NCBI RefSeq assembly: GCF_027596085.1
Contig: NC_072450.1
Span: 28,251,223 to 28,315,222, forward strand
Reading direction: 5' to 3'
Length of the DNA stretch: 64,000 nt
Origin: Anoplopoma fimbria
Taxonomy: Eukaryota > Chordata > Actinopteri > Perciformes > Anoplopomatidae
The position numbers were made by a program, and so were the translations under genes. Of this stretch, positions 1 through 13,559 are shown in pieces (position 1 is the stretch's first letter; the number at the start of each line of letters is the position of its first letter). Under the pieces are notes generated by a model. That model searched no databases, had not been told where the DNA came from, and saw nothing but the letters and a program-made list of their open reading frames with translations.

Positions 1-540
1 GTACAGGCTCAGGGGCTCAAAGTGTCCCCCCCGGCCTTCAGATAGAAATTGTAACTCAAAGAGACACGTATCAGCCAGGAAGAGACTCAAAATGACCACA
101 AAGAGACAAAAGTAGAACAAAACAGCTGAAAATGTCAAACAGACTCTACAACTATGAAAAGCAGCAAAAGAAAAACATAGAGACACAAAATGACAACAAA
201 GAAACAAAAAACTAAAAAAACAACCAAAAAAAAAAACTGGGACAAAAATGTTTGTCAAATAATGAAAAAAAAACATTTACAATGAGTTGCAAAATGACTA
301 TGAAGAGACGCAAAATAACTACAAATAACAAATCCACTACAAAAGGGCAAAACAACAAAGAGACAAAAAACAACCACCAAGAGATTTAAAATGACTACAA
401 AGACACAAAAAAAACAACCATAGACAAACAAAGCTGCAAAATACCAAAACAATTACAAAAGTAACACAAAGCAACTTCAAAGAGACACACAAAATGATGA
501 CATCGATAAACCAGACAACAACACAAGAGAGGCTGAACAG
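1..540. repeat. Degenerate A-rich minisatellite
   Basis: Words such as caaagagacac, aaaatgac and actacaaagaga recur every 15-40 bases in an A-rich, T-poor strand. The units are too diverged to give an exact period. This pattern of short related words is a common decayed minisatellite type in fish genomes (known from memory). Open frames here on the opposite strand come only from the base composition. Confidence 0.7.
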
Positions 541-1560
541 TTATTACATCTGTTTGTCATGCTAGGAGAGGTGCTGGGGGCCTTTCTCATGTCTGTGACC
601 AGGGGCCCGTTGTCTCATCATCTGCCCAATGCTCAGATCTGAAACAAAAGTACCTTTCTATTTGCAACATACAATACTGCAATGATCTTATCTTATATAT
701 ATATATCATATTATTATATATTATCAACAAAATGTACTGAAAGTGAGTCATTATGCAGAAAATGAGTGTGCCTGTAAATATAACCTGGGGACTAGCATAG
801 TCAGGTGTTTACACTGGAACACTGTCTGTCAAATGTTCTGCAGCCTGAAATAGAAGTGAATGTCACTGAGTTATGAGAGCATTATTCATAAACCTGAAAA
901 GATGAAGATAACAAGTTACTGTCAAATGAACTGAGAAATAAGTGTTATAGAATCCCATCTGTGATCGGGATTCAGCGTTTTGTTATTACTATAATCAGTA
1001 ACCTTTTGTTTGGTAAATATGGCATACATGATAGTAAAAAAATGTATTCATGCAGCACCGATCAGTGTCCCCTGCTGCAGCTCTTGAGGATCAATGAAAT
1101 ATGAAAACCTTTCTCTGCATGTTTCTGTACTGTACTACAAATCCAGTCCAAGTGTGCAGTCAGTGATTACATCATTGAGACACACAAATCCATTTGATCC
1201 CTTTCATAAAAAAAACAACACGTAATTCTCAACCTCCATCCAATAATATCACACTTTAAAACCTGTAAACAAAGTCTTAAGGGTCACTAAAGACTTTGTG
1301 AGGGTTAGGGGGTCACTGCATAGGGAAGCAAAACTATTTACATTGAAAAGTGAGGACTATATTGTTTAGAAAAGAAGCAAAATTAGTAAAAAATAAAAAA
1401 TGTCAAGTATGTATCAGTTCATTTCAATACATATTTTGGTCCTTAAAGTTAAAATGGGATTAAAGACGTCAGGCAGAAAGTAAAGTTTACAGTGTGTCAG
1501 GGTTAGAGATCAAGACAACTATACTAATATAAACGTGCATGTGTGTGTGTTAGAGCAAAG
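541..1560. other. Non-coding, nothing specific seen
   Basis: AT-rich sequence with a short (TA)n run near 695-715. I see no exon, no clear dispersed repeat and no RNA gene. Confidence 0.5.
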
Positions 1561-1574
1561 AGCTGTGGCTGCCA

Positions 1575-1870
1575 GTATAAATAAAAAAAATTTGCGAGGC
1601 AGTCCCCTCATCATAACATTTTAACCCAACACAAAGTTCACCTCCCCGCTCAGCTCAGCTGGACCCCGCTTTTCAAAAGGAAGGAAATATTTCACGGTTG
1701 ATCTGCACCGCATTGAAGGAATCCGTATTTGTGTTAACCTAACGCCAGGACCCCCGGAGGCTGCTCTGCCTCTGGGAGGCTGCCCAGGTCAATGCCTTTA
1801 CTAATTTTTAAACGGATCAGCTGCACCGCACCAGATGTTGGGGTCGGGGCGGGGGGAGGCCTCATGCCAC
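1575..1870. other. GC-richer candidate regulatory block
   Basis: A GC-richer island in an AT-rich setting, with an E-box-like CAGATG and no open frame of note. It is unlike the repeats around it. A conserved non-coding element is possible but rests only on composition. Confidence 0.2.
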
Positions 1871-1944
1871 GAATCCCCCAAGTCTGTTCCCAATAAAGCT
1901 CACATCCGGAGAAAGTAACTGTTTGAGTGGTTTACATCTACACG

Positions 1945-1946
<2 letters not shown>

Positions 1947-2040
<94 letters not shown>
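1947..2040 (+). repeat. (CA)n microsatellite, 47 units
   Basis: An uninterrupted CA dinucleotide array of 94 bases. Alternating purine-pyrimidine DNA of this length can adopt Z-form and is probably length-polymorphic. Confidence 0.98.
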
Positions 2041-2041
<1 letters not shown>

Positions 2042-2314
2042 CGCCAAGGAGGTTTCAGATGGCTGGATGTGAGACTGAGATGGAACAATACGAATTGCTT
2101 CGCCTGTGTGCATCATGTACTGTAAATTCTAGGTGCATGTGTGTTTCTATGGGGGGGTATGTGGGCATGCATGAATTACCGTGTGTGTGTGTGTGTGTGT
2201 TTTCGTGTCATGCATATATATATTTGAGTTGAGGTGTGTGTGTCTCCATGTAGCGGCGCACATGTGTCTGATTAAAGAACACATTAGGTCATCTTTCATT
2301 CCATCCGGCCTGTC

Positions 2315-2317
<3 letters not shown>

Positions 2318-2394
<77 letters not shown>
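2318..2394 (+). repeat. (TG)n microsatellite
   Basis: A pure TG array of 77 bases. It is the reverse complement of the CA array 278 bases upstream, so the two could pair. A shorter GT run lies near 2181-2200. Confidence 0.98.
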
Positions 2395-2395
<1 letters not shown>

Positions 2396-2659
2396 GCTCT
2401 TCGTCGCTCAGCTGAGCAATTTCAACATTTGTAGCGACCTCTTTCACAGTGTGATGAACACCGCTCTATGCCCTTCATTTAACTTCCTCTCTCGTCATTT
2501 GCTCTGTCTCTCCCCCCCAACTCCCCTCCCCTCCCGTCTTTCAATTCTCTCTCTCTCTCTTCTCTTCAGTATCCATTTCCTCTCATTTCCCTCCTTAACA
2601 TGTTGTGCATGCAGCAGCGTGTGTGTGAGCACATGTTTGCGCATGCACGCCAGGCGTGT

Positions 2660-3000
2660 TGTATAATTGTCTTGCGTGTGGATTGACGTGCTCTAAGATG
2701 ACGCTCTGCAGCGGTTTGACGTTGCCAGCCTTCAGTTTGGTCACCGGGCAGATGGTGACCTGCCGATGAACCCGTCTTTCTGCTCATTTGTTCAGCTGCC
2801 TCTTAATTTCTCCCCCTCCCTCCTTTACGTTGGAGCGGCTGGGGCCTGGTGGTGCAGCTCTGTGGTTGGACCACCAGAGGGCGGAGCAGACCAGGTTTTG
2901 GCGCAGAGCTGCTGGTGGGTACCGGACCTCCTCTGAGGAAGTTGCATTGCAAAGATAAACGTGAATACCATTGGAGGTGTTTGCCGGGCGGGTTAAGCAA
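2660..3000. other. Unique GC-balanced block, possible regulatory DNA
   Basis: Non-repetitive DNA between microsatellites, with a CTCF-like core inside it. Minus-strand frames cross it but show no domain and no splice logic. Confidence 0.25.
2871..2884 (+). promoter_or_regulatory. CTCF-like core motif
   Basis: The 14 bases CCACCAGAGGGCGG match every position of the degenerate vertebrate CTCF core CCRSYAGRKGGCRS (consensus from memory). The site is in unique sequence. A single match can occur by chance, so occupancy is unproven. Confidence 0.4.
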
Positions 3001-4416
3001 GGCTTGTGTTATTTAACCGCGACTACTTTTAGGCAAACAGAATCACAAATAAAAGAATTTACATACAAAGTAACTGATCAGTTAACTTAATCATCAAAAC
3101 AATTCATCGTTCGTCAAATGATCAGATTATAAAAACAAAACAAATTTCAGACTTTATTTCGGTGCCTTTTTAAATCCTGGCCACGTCTCTGTGTTCCTCC
3201 TCTTAATAAGGGGGTCAGAGAAGGTCTCCTGCAGCTAGCAGCGATTCAGTGTCTTGCACAAAGGCACTTAAACAAAAATGACGATCTGTGTCATGCTTTT
3301 GTGCAGTTCTCTTCCCTGACTGGTCCTGGCCACAACGATGCTCCCTCCATTTCCTTTGTCTAAACAGATATTTTTCTTCTATGAGTTAACTCTTGATATT
3401 GGTTCTTAGAATGCTCTCAGGTGTTACACTGCGCATTTATGGCGTTTCTGTTTAGAAGTGTTTTTCCTTTTCACCCACATTTTCTCTGTTTTATTGCAGA
3501 ACTGTGCTCTTATATTAAGTTATATTCCTTGGCACCATCTGCGGTTACATTTTCACCTTCTACTTTTGTCCATATCTATAATTATCATTGTAAATATTGT
3601 AAATACGCCAATAACCACAATGTAAAAAAAGCAGAAGGCATACTCAAAGCAACAAGAAATACCAGCATGACATAAAATCACTGCTTCATTTTTACAAAAG
3701 GCCTCTTTATTATGACTTCTTTGTAACTAGGTTTGGTTAACATGTGATCCTTTCTCCTTCCTCTAGATAGCCTCCAAGGGCTGCAACAAAGCGTTGGTGA
3801 GAACACCTTAATGCACTGTGCAAATGACCGACTCTGCTCCAAACCACAAACTAAATGTAAAACTATTTATTCTATGATAAATAAATATGTTGTCCCATGG
3901 ATGAAACTTCCGATTGCTGTTTTATGATACATAAAATACACCGTCATGATACTAGACTATGTTTCATAGAGTGAGGTTGCTATCAATATTGATAATTAAA
4001 TTAATTAAAAAATATTTCATTTAAAATGCCAAAATCTCTGATCGTAGCTTCTTGCATGTAATGAATCGACGTTTTTTCACCGCTTTTATTACTATTTATT
4101 AACTTTTGTTTTCGTTTTATTTTTGCACTGTCGATCGGACAAACCAAGCAATTTGAAGACATTGCCCTCAAAGCCTGAGACTGTGTAATCAGCATCTCTC
4201 ACTATTTTCAGACATTTATAACCAAACGGCCAATAGAACGATCGATTCAGAGAAATGAACTGTTAGTTTCATTCCTGATTCAGAACATATACTAAGAAAT
4301 GCTAATGCGACAGCTTGTCCCCCTCGTTCTCATGCACCCTTCTGTTTCCATGCTAAGCATCTGTGAGTATTCACGTTGGTGCGTCAACGTCTGCATGTGT
4401 GTCACCGTGTGCCACG

Positions 4417-4420
<4 letters not shown>
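3001..4420. other. Non-coding with a possible old repeat fragment
   Basis: AT-rich DNA. Around 3205-3270, 'gcagcgattcagtgtcttg' followed by 'cacaaaggcactt' resembles the 'cagtatcttgcccaaggacacttcgacatg' word of a fish dispersed repeat also seen near 37.16 kb. Nothing else is recognisable. Confidence 0.35.

Positions 4421-4462
<42 letters not shown>
4421..4462 (+). repeat. (GT)n microsatellite
   Basis: A pure GT array of 42 bases. Confidence 0.97.
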
Positions 4463-4468
<6 letters not shown>

Positions 4469-4629
4469 TTTATGCAGTGCTCGTGTGTTATGGTCTCCCT
4501 CTTTCTCTCTCCTGAGCTCTTATGAATCGATGATCATGTGGTGTAAGGGAGATAGATGGCCCCCAGCTCCATCTTGTCTCCTCTAATTGTAAAATATTAG
4601 TTACATTAGACTCTGGCCCATGATTAATG

Positions 4630-5080
4630 GAACTTATTTGGAAGGTGGACTCTCTCTCACGCACACGTACTCTCTTTTTCCCTCTCGCCCTCTCTCTTGG
4701 TTACCAATGGTCTCCAAAGTCTCTTCCTGAAAGAATTGAGTGATTTCACTTAAAGCGGACAAATAGGCTTCCCCCTGGTAAGGGAGAAAGGGGTGGGGGG
4801 ACGGGACGGAGAGTAGTAGGGAGTAGGAGGAGGAGAGGAAAGGAGGAAGGGAGATAAGAAGGAGGGGAGCGCTTATGAAAGGGGGTGAACAACAGCCCCA
4901 CCGAAAGAGGTTGGATCCTAAGCTCCGTGGTAGATAATTCTGTACGCGTGTCTTGATCGTGTTTACAAGCTGATCTCTGTGAAAAGGGGATATATTTTTT
5001 TTCTTCTTTAATGCTACTGTTACCTGCCTGTGCCTCGCATATGCATCCAAAGAGCAGTCGCTAAGTTCAGACAGAGAAAG
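4630..5080. other. Pyrimidine/purine-skewed non-coding DNA
   Basis: A pyrimidine-rich start (4650-4700) is followed by a strongly purine-rich tract at about 4780-4870. The minus-strand frame of 138 codons here is low-complexity, rich in Ser, Pro and Leu, and shows no domain. Confidence 0.4.
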
Positions 5081-5242
5081 TTTTCACTGTGGAACAGAAG
5101 CAGTCGATACTTTTGCTCTGGTTTTAGTCAGTTTCAGAGAAACACATGTGTAACGGACACACGGACGTAATGATTCCTCTGCTCCTCCTGTTTTACACAA
5201 ATTGGATGCAAGTCCTTGAGGAGCACCTGGCCAGGGCGATGT

Positions 5243-6674
<1,432 letters not shown>

Positions 6675-7307
6675 TAGCATCTACACACACACTTCAGTTC
6701 AGCAGGGACTCTGACTGAGGAAAACTAAGGCGAGGCTGGGAATCTAGCCTGCACACACATACACAAACACACACATGCTGTCAACTTAAAAAGATATGCA
6801 AAAACTCTACAAAAATGGAAAAGGTGATAATGATACAAATGACTGACTGAGTGAGAGGAATAAAAAATGACAAAACTAGAAAAGAAACCTTTGTCAGGTA
6901 GCAGACACACTGACAGAAGCTGTTTTTCACACGCACGTCTCTCAAACAACAGTGTGAGGTTGATGCTCAAAAGAAAGACAGCTGTGTGTGTAGTTCCATT
7001 AGCTGTTAGCTATTAGCTAATAGTAAAAAACTGTCCAAAACAATGAAAGTACTGTTTTCCCCTATGACATACACTCTTTCGCCGTACACTCAGTAAAATT
7101 TAAATAGTTTCGCCAGTAAATAGTATTGAGTGAGGAGTCAGCAGGCAGTCAATGGCAGTAATCAACTCAATTAAAGGTGTTTTGAGGAAGTGCGAGCCCC
7201 CGCAACCACTGGAGGTCCTTGAACATGCAGCTATAGCTGGGCACCCAAAATATTTTTCCGTTTCCTGCAGCAGAATGCAAGATCAGCCTTGGACAGACAC
7301 AGAGATG

Positions 7308-7344
7308 CTCACTCACTCACTCACTCACTCACTCACTCACTCAC
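7308..7344 (+). repeat. (CTCA)n tetranucleotide array
   Basis: About nine CTCA units. It is the reverse complement of the GTGA array that begins 100 bases downstream. Confidence 0.97.
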
Positions 7345-7443
7345 ACGAGCACAAGCATGAATGCTCCTGTGGAGATAAAGACGATAAGGGAATAGATTTG
7401 AGAAAATGTGAATCAGTTACAAGGTGAATTAATGATAGAAGTA

Positions 7444-7540
7444 GTGAGTGAGTGAGTGAGTGAGTGAGTGAGTGAGTGAGTGAGTGAGTGAGTGAGTGAG
7501 TGAGTGAGTGAGTGAGTGAGTGAGTGAGTGAGTGAGTGAG
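7444..7540 (+). repeat. (GTGA)n tetranucleotide array
   Basis: About 24 GTGA units in 97 bases. Together with the upstream CTCA array it forms an inverted pair with a 99-base spacer, so a long hairpin is possible. A second short GTGA/GAGT run lies near 12,800-12,820. Confidence 0.97.
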
Positions 7541-9330
7541 CAGGTAAAAGAAGTTATGAATGAATAGCTGAGGTGAGAGAATAGTGTTACGATGTCAGTG
7601 ACTCGGTGACTGCGTAGGCAAAGAGACGAGTGAATGAAGTGAACAGAAACTTTGAGCACGAGCATGAAAAAGAAAAGCATCAGGCTCCAGAAAAGAGCCA
7701 TGAAAAGGGAAAATAGAACAAGAGACGGAGACGGAAAGGAAGGAGCTGCTATTCTGGGTTCTTATTAACAGGTCCTACTGGTACAGCAATTAATAATCTA
7801 GTTCAGTATTTAACATGGGACCTAGTCCCTGGTGTGGACGTTTTAGCTGGCTTTGATGCTGAAAGAGCTCCTTCCCATCCACCCCCCTCTCCCCCCCACA
7901 GTTCCTCTCCTCTCCTTAAGTGCCTCCCCTGGTGTTATTTGCGTGTTGGTTTTCTCTAGTTAAGCCAAGGAAACAGACCAAATCGCTATTCCCCAAACTT
8001 CAGGCCAATTTTCTATCAACACGGCAGCTCGTTGAGGGAAATGCTCTTAATTCATCAGAGGGAATGTAGAAAAGGATAAATTCCCTTCAGGCTGTTTGAA
8101 GTAAATGTAAATGTATTTATTTTTGGAGGGGGGTAGGGGGTTATGGAGGAGTATTAGAAAAGAATTATATAAATATATTACCAAAAAGCAACGGATACAA
8201 ACCCATGCAGTCATGCTGGCTACATTTACAAAGTCTTTCACATGAAAAAGACATGCTTCACTCTTGTTCTTTTACTTTTTTTCAAATCCAACAAAAAGCA
8301 AATCTAAACTCAAGGGATGTAAGCTATGTGTTTGTGTCTGAATAATGCATTCATATTCAAATACAAACAAATAGCTTACCTGTCAACCGATACGCCCACA
8401 AACGTCCGATCACTTCTTCTCAGAGTCATAACTCATTAATTTCTGAACATACAGACATCTTACACACACTGCTACAATCAACAGAATCCAGTGGTTACAG
8501 TGGTGGCTCTGGCTCCCAACTTGGCTTAGTCATTGCCGCTCAGCGTCTGATGCCTACGTACCAAAGCACCCTTTATTGTCTATATGAAACGCACCAAGGC
8601 CTTCATCTAACTCCAATGTAAACCCACCCACGTCATTATGAGACGCTCAGAGCAACTAACATAGTTTAAAGAGCGAGAAAGTCTGCTTAGGAAGAAGGTT
8701 AGGGTGGACAGATGGGTCAAACAAACACAGGACTTTCACCCAGGAGACCGCTGACAGGGTGTGAAAACGTTTAATTATTTAATCGTTGGTTTGTTATGCA
8801 ACTATCGCTATTAACGTTGCAAAAGTAATTATCTTAACACGAACCACAATCTTTTCCTTAATCCAACCAATTAGTTTTGTAGTGTAAGTAAACCTTATAA
8901 ACTAAGTAAACCTACATTGTAAGTTTATTTTGAAAATACGTTATTCATGTAACATTTAATCCACGTCCAAACCTCCGACAAAGTGTTTGGCGAGTTTGGA
9001 ATGAGAATGTGTCGCAGGATCTCAAATGCCCATAAATAATATCCGTCCCCAAATCCATCCAGCACATCTTTGGACTTCAGATTTATTTGTCTATTTATTG
9101 TCATCAGGTTCAGAGTATTTCTTTGGTATTGAAATAACCCAGATGGCTGCTGTCTGTGTATGGTGCAAAAAGGCTGCATGACTTCCAATGATGCAGATTT
9201 GTCAAAGTCTAAACAAAGAGGCTAGAAAACAAGGAGGTGTAAATATTCAGACAGTCAATTTCATCCAGATTTGAAGTGCTGGACAAAAGCTTGAAAGATG
9301 TTCCAAATTAGTTATTGTTGTAACTCCTCA
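7541..9330. other. Non-coding; possible conserved block near 7.86-8.07 kb
   Basis: About 7,860-8,070 reads as unique, mixed-composition DNA of the kind often conserved between vertebrates. The remainder is AT-rich with nothing recognisable. Confidence 0.25.
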
Positions 9331-9336
9331 TCCGAT

Positions 9337-9385
9337 AATGAAGCCTTGTACTGTACCCTGTGCAGGTACAGTATAAGGCTTCATT
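9337..9385 (+). other. 21-bp stem, 7-nt loop hairpin
   Basis: Arms at 9337-9357 and 9365-9385 are reverse complements over 21 positions with a single difference, which is a G-U wobble if the + strand is transcribed. The loop is 7 bases. It could be a small RNA precursor or the remnant of a miniature inverted-repeat element. At 49 bases it is short for a typical pre-miRNA. Confidence 0.6.
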
Positions 9386-9647
9386 TCCAACAAGAGCTTT
9401 TAATACTTTCTTAAATATAGGCGTCTTTTTTCCCACCTTATTTAAACATTTAACAACATTGCCTAATGAACTAATATGACCTGTTCAACTCACTAAAAGG
9501 AAGCCGAAAGCAGAAACTATAGACAAATTAAAAAAGGAAATTGCTGTTCATATATCTGATTATGAATCAGAATACAGCACACATTTTTGTCAAATAAACA
9601 GATACATATCCAATAATTATTTCTGAGTGTAGATCGGATGGCAATCA

Positions 9648-9649
<2 letters not shown>

Positions 9650-9725
<76 letters not shown>

Positions 9726-9731
9726 TGTGTG
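9650..9731 (+). repeat. (TG)n microsatellite
   Basis: A TG array of 71 bases followed by a short interrupted extension. Confidence 0.98.
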
Positions 9732-10167
9732 AGCTTGTAGCTGCAGTTTGCTGAGTAATCTGGGAGCTACAGCATAAAGCAGGTTATTGGACAGATGGTT
9801 TAGCACATTTAATTGCTCACACCTTCTGTGTGCCTCTGTCTCTCTGCCTACAAACTCGTTGTCTGTGTGTAACTTATCTTCTTTTTGTCTTTTCACATTT
9901 ATAGCTTCCTTAAATAGTCACAAACTTGTATTCCCTTAAGAAGTTTTATGCTCTACACTTGGTTTTATATTTGTATGTCTAGCTTGGACACATTCATTTG
10001 TTGCTGTTAATCCAAAATATGCATGAACACACATGCATGCACAAACACACACATTTCCCCAGGTTTCTCTGTCTTCTTCTCTCTTTACCCTAAAACACAA
10101 AGCACACACAAACTCATGCATTAATGTGAACATATGCACAAACCCTTGCACACAGATCACACTGCCG

Positions 10168-10244
10168 CACACACACATAGACACACACACACACACACAC
10201 ACATACACACACAGACACACACACACACACACACACATACACAA
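10168..10244 (+). repeat. Interrupted (CA)n microsatellite
   Basis: A CA array with interruptions of the type CATA and CAGA, which suggests an older and more stable array than the pure ones nearby. Confidence 0.95.
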
Positions 10245-10259
10245 AGGCACATAAAGACC

Positions 10260-10480
10260 GGGAACAGAGTGTTGGCATCCGACCAAAAGCTGCCGTCCTT
10301 AAATGCCATTTGATGCCAGCACTGCCATCTGTTGCCATCTTAAGATAGCTCTTCTCACAAGACTCGGGCGAGATAACACTTTTCCTGGAGCCGTGGTGTA
10401 TTTTTCACATATGGCCAGAAACCTTTCAATATAAGTAGTTTGCTTAAATTATAACTCCGATGCAATAGCCGCATATCTCC
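10260..10480. other. Unique block, candidate conserved element
   Basis: Balanced, non-repetitive sequence with repeated TGCCAT words (for example near 10,306 and 10,324). No splice-supported open frame is seen. Regulatory function is inference from composition only. Confidence 0.2.
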
Positions 10481-10507
10481 TTTCACTCCCCGCTGTCACT
10501 TCTAATC

Positions 10508-10508
<1 letters not shown>

Positions 10509-10542
<34 letters not shown>
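10509..10542 (+). repeat. Poly(A) tract of 34
   Basis: Thirty-four consecutive A residues, then CAG, then nine C residues. A pure A run this long could be a retroposed tail, but no LINE, SINE or processed gene is recognisable just upstream. Confidence 0.9.
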
Positions 10543-10543
<1 letters not shown>

Positions 10544-10939
10544 AGCCCCCCCCCTGTCACATATCAGTGAATTACAAAAAAAGTAAGTTTAAGTAATATG
10601 AAAACAGGTTAGACAAACGCAGATCAGATAATTACAGACAGGGATGTCCATGTGCAGCAGGTGAAACGTGGGCATGTTTGTGGCAGCGAGGTGTGATACA
10701 TTAACCAACCCCCCCCCCACCCCAGCCAACACACACATATACACCTCCACCCACTGAATCCTTTCCTCCTGCCCTCCTCTTCGCTTCCTCTCCCTCCTTT
10801 CCTCTGATCTCCGTGCAGAGGGCCTTAGGGGGTTAATTAACAGGCTTAGATAATGCCCCACTAATGAAAGCAAGACCACTGTTTTTCCTCTCTGTCTTCC
10901 GCCCTCCCCCTCACTCTTTATTCCTCTTGGCATGCGTCT

Positions 10940-11560
10940 GTTTCCTTACCAGAACTATCCAATATCAATGTTATAAATGATTGGCTAAGCCCCGCCCCTT
11001 CGCCGCTACTCCGTCAAGCTTTCGAAATTACTCATGGAGCCCACACTGTCACTAAATGCACTCCCTGAGTAAATGATATCTACCTTTTTGAAAAACAAAA
11101 AAAGTGATTTCAGAGAGAAGCAGCCAGAAGGGGTCTATAGAAGGAGTTTCAAGAATCTATCCAGGATGTCAAAGTGATTCAGCAGTGCAAACAGGTTAAA
11201 AAGATAAAGATAGAAGCTAAAGCTACACATCACAGCGTAAAAGTGATCCACCACATCACCTAGAGCGATCTAGCCTCGCAAAGAAGTGCTACCAGCAGTG
11301 GCAGACGTGCTAAAGTACTCTTCTAAAGTTAGCTCTTCATAGGTTTTTACCTAGAAATGCAACATTTAGGAAAGTAAAATCTCTTTCCAACATCTCAGAG
11401 TATCACTAGAACACAACGTTTAACAATGGCTAGCTGGCCAAAACTGTTCAATGCTATGTAATGATTGGCCAGTCTGCATTCAAGGGGCAGATCATAGCAA
11501 AGGGTGAAATTACGAGGACACTGGGTCCGGTTTGTGACGCCTCATGGACACATTTCACTC
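10940..11560. repeat. Possible old dispersed repeat
   Basis: 'ggctaagccccgcccctt' near 10,983 and later short motifs resemble words of fish dispersed repeats as I remember them. Boundaries are not visible and no second copy was found in the window. Confidence 0.25.
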
Positions 11561-11649
11561 ATATAGGGGTTTGTAAAATTCTTTATTGAAAGGCTGCAAT
11601 AACACCAACAGACATACAACATCAAAGTAGTTTCTTACTGGCCTCGTTC

Positions 11650-11850
11650 CACAGTTTAAGAGAGGTCTGGGTCCACATATTCATAATTATCATTCTGCTA
11701 TAGGGAGACAAAAGGGCCCTGGCTTTTTCGTTATTATTAAGACTAATGAAAATCGTTTTGGCCGGCACTAAGCAGATGATGCAGCAACGGTGCCTTTGCA
11801 AAATAGAACAGATAGCGGAATGGGAGGAGAATGACACATGAGATAGACAA
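11650..11850. promoter_or_regulatory. Candidate conserved non-coding element
   Basis: AT-rich but complex sequence with several homeodomain-type cores, including cataattatcatt near 11,679 and actaatgaaaatc near 11,743. It lacks repeats and coding potential. It lies in the DNA upstream of the zinc-finger exon, probably in an intron. Conservation has not been tested. Confidence 0.3.
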
Positions 11851-12539
11851 TGACTTCTGTCCACAGTAAACATTCGGGTGGGACAGACTTTTTCCCTGCC
11901 ACGTTTGGCATCACTGTATCCAGTTGGAAATCTTGTCTCCAAAAATGATGTTTACTCTCTACTACACCATATCTCACTTCATATCTACACTTATTTTTGA
12001 GTTTTACTTACACAGCTTAACTACTTGGTTAGGTTTTGGGTAAAGATCGTGGATTGGGTTAAAAAAAGGTATGTTTTGTACGTGAAATGACTATGTTTTT
12101 TTATGTAACTGGTATTAGTAAAGTCAGGTAGTTAGGAAACAAAATGACATTTAAATAACTCAACGTTGACTTGATTGCACAAGGGGACACAAACACAAAG
12201 TCCTGTGTAGTAAGTTTCCAAGTTGATCAAAAGAAAAGTGGAATCCTGGTGATCTTACTTTTTTATTTCAAAATGTATTTACCTTTGTCAATTGGTGGTA
12301 TAGAACTGTTTCTGTCGATGGCTGTCTTGCATCTGCCTGTTTAATCAGGGTTTTAATGTTGTTTGGCTACTCTTCTATTGACTTATAAAATGACTTATTT
12401 TCCGCCAAGTGGGTACAAGCTTAATCACAATTGTGTGAATACTGTATGGAAAACCAGGTCTTGATTGCCAAAACCGGAATTGAAACAGTAAATCATTATA
12501 GCACTTAAAAAACTAAATCACTGAAGTACCAATTAACAC

Positions 12540-12830
12540 ATTACAGCTTTATGCCAGATGTGAATAAAGTGTGGCAAGGATCAGACGGACGAGAAAAGAG
12601 TGGAAGAAAAGGGTTAATTTGACAGAATGGTGCTTCGTGTGGTGCTGCCGGGCCGAAGTCGGCATGTGGGCTGTTCCGGTTACTGGCACAGAGCAGAGGA
12701 CATGGATTAATGATGAGAACTTTGGCCCACAGTGCCGGGCATGTGGATTGTTGAACGCCTGCAAGTGTGTGTGTATATGTGTATGTGTGTGTGGTAGGGA
12801 GTGAGTGAGTGAGTGAGTGAAAGAGAGACA
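12540..12830. other. Unique block with chance ORFs
   Basis: GC-balanced, non-repetitive DNA with open frames on both strands. The + frame runs into GT repeats and shows no known domain. There is no acceptor and donor pair that would make it an exon. It may be a conserved element. Confidence 0.2.
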
Positions 12831-13559
12831 CAGCCTCTCTTTAATTTTTAATCCATAACAACATAGCCTGTGTGCTTCTACGTTGCTCTGCAGAAGTCAA
12901 TTTCAATCGCAACACACACTCAAGTTTATGCATCCCAAACTTTTTTCAAGCCTCGCAATTCATACCGCAATCCTTCGCTTTTTACCTAAACCTAAACAAC
13001 CGACCCCCCCCGGAGATAAAACCAAACTTGATTTGTATTTATTTTTAAAGTCCGTGAAGACAAACGGCACGTAAGCAGGGTAGAGGAGGAAAAAAAAAAA
13101 CAGAGAGAGTTGAGTTGTTTTGGGGGCATAACTCGCTCTCCCTAAGTGTAAAATGGGATGAGATATTCTGCCTCTCGGACTTAACGTAATGTAAGAGAGT
13201 GTGAAATTAAACTGCACACGAATAAAAGGGGACCCTTCATTGTGTGCCGCCGACTGGCTTATCTGGAAATTCAGACAACTGGAACATCCAAAGCCTCCAA
13301 ACTTGTAGCAATCCCCTTTGTGCGGCTCCAGAGCAAACAATGTAATATCAGAAAGCCGGAGAGGCTCCAAATCCTGTGTCAGATTGCCAAACATAAAGTA
13401 GCTGCGTCCTCGCATCAAGCCTGTCCGCGTGTACACTTAAAGCGTTCACGTGTTTGTACGATATAAAGTCGACTGTGGACTCACTCCCGCTAGCCCCGTG
13501 CGTATGCCAGTGAGTGCTTCAAATAGATTGTTCCCTCTTTAATTCCTGGCCTTTTACCT

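Noticed and set aside
1862..2666. Open frames reading Cys-Val or Thr-His repeats
   Set aside because: They are translations of CA/GT arrays. The same applies at 4.3, 5.1, 6.4, 9.7, 10.1, 31.8, 37.6, 57.2 and 61 kb.
7308..7540. Regularly spaced repeats as a CRISPR-like array
   Set aside because: Simple tetranucleotide repeats without spacers, in a vertebrate genome.
7152..7701. Frames with Leu-Thr-His-Ser repeats on both strands
   Set aside because: Translations of the CTCA/GTGA arrays.
10509..10542. Poly(A) as the tail of a processed pseudogene
   Set aside because: No gene-like or LINE/SINE sequence is recognisable upstream on that strand.
12571..12804. Frame with CRACGLLNACK, reminiscent of a GATA finger
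   Set aside because: The first Cys pair and the required spacing and Trp residues of a GATA finger are missing, and the frame runs into GT repeats.
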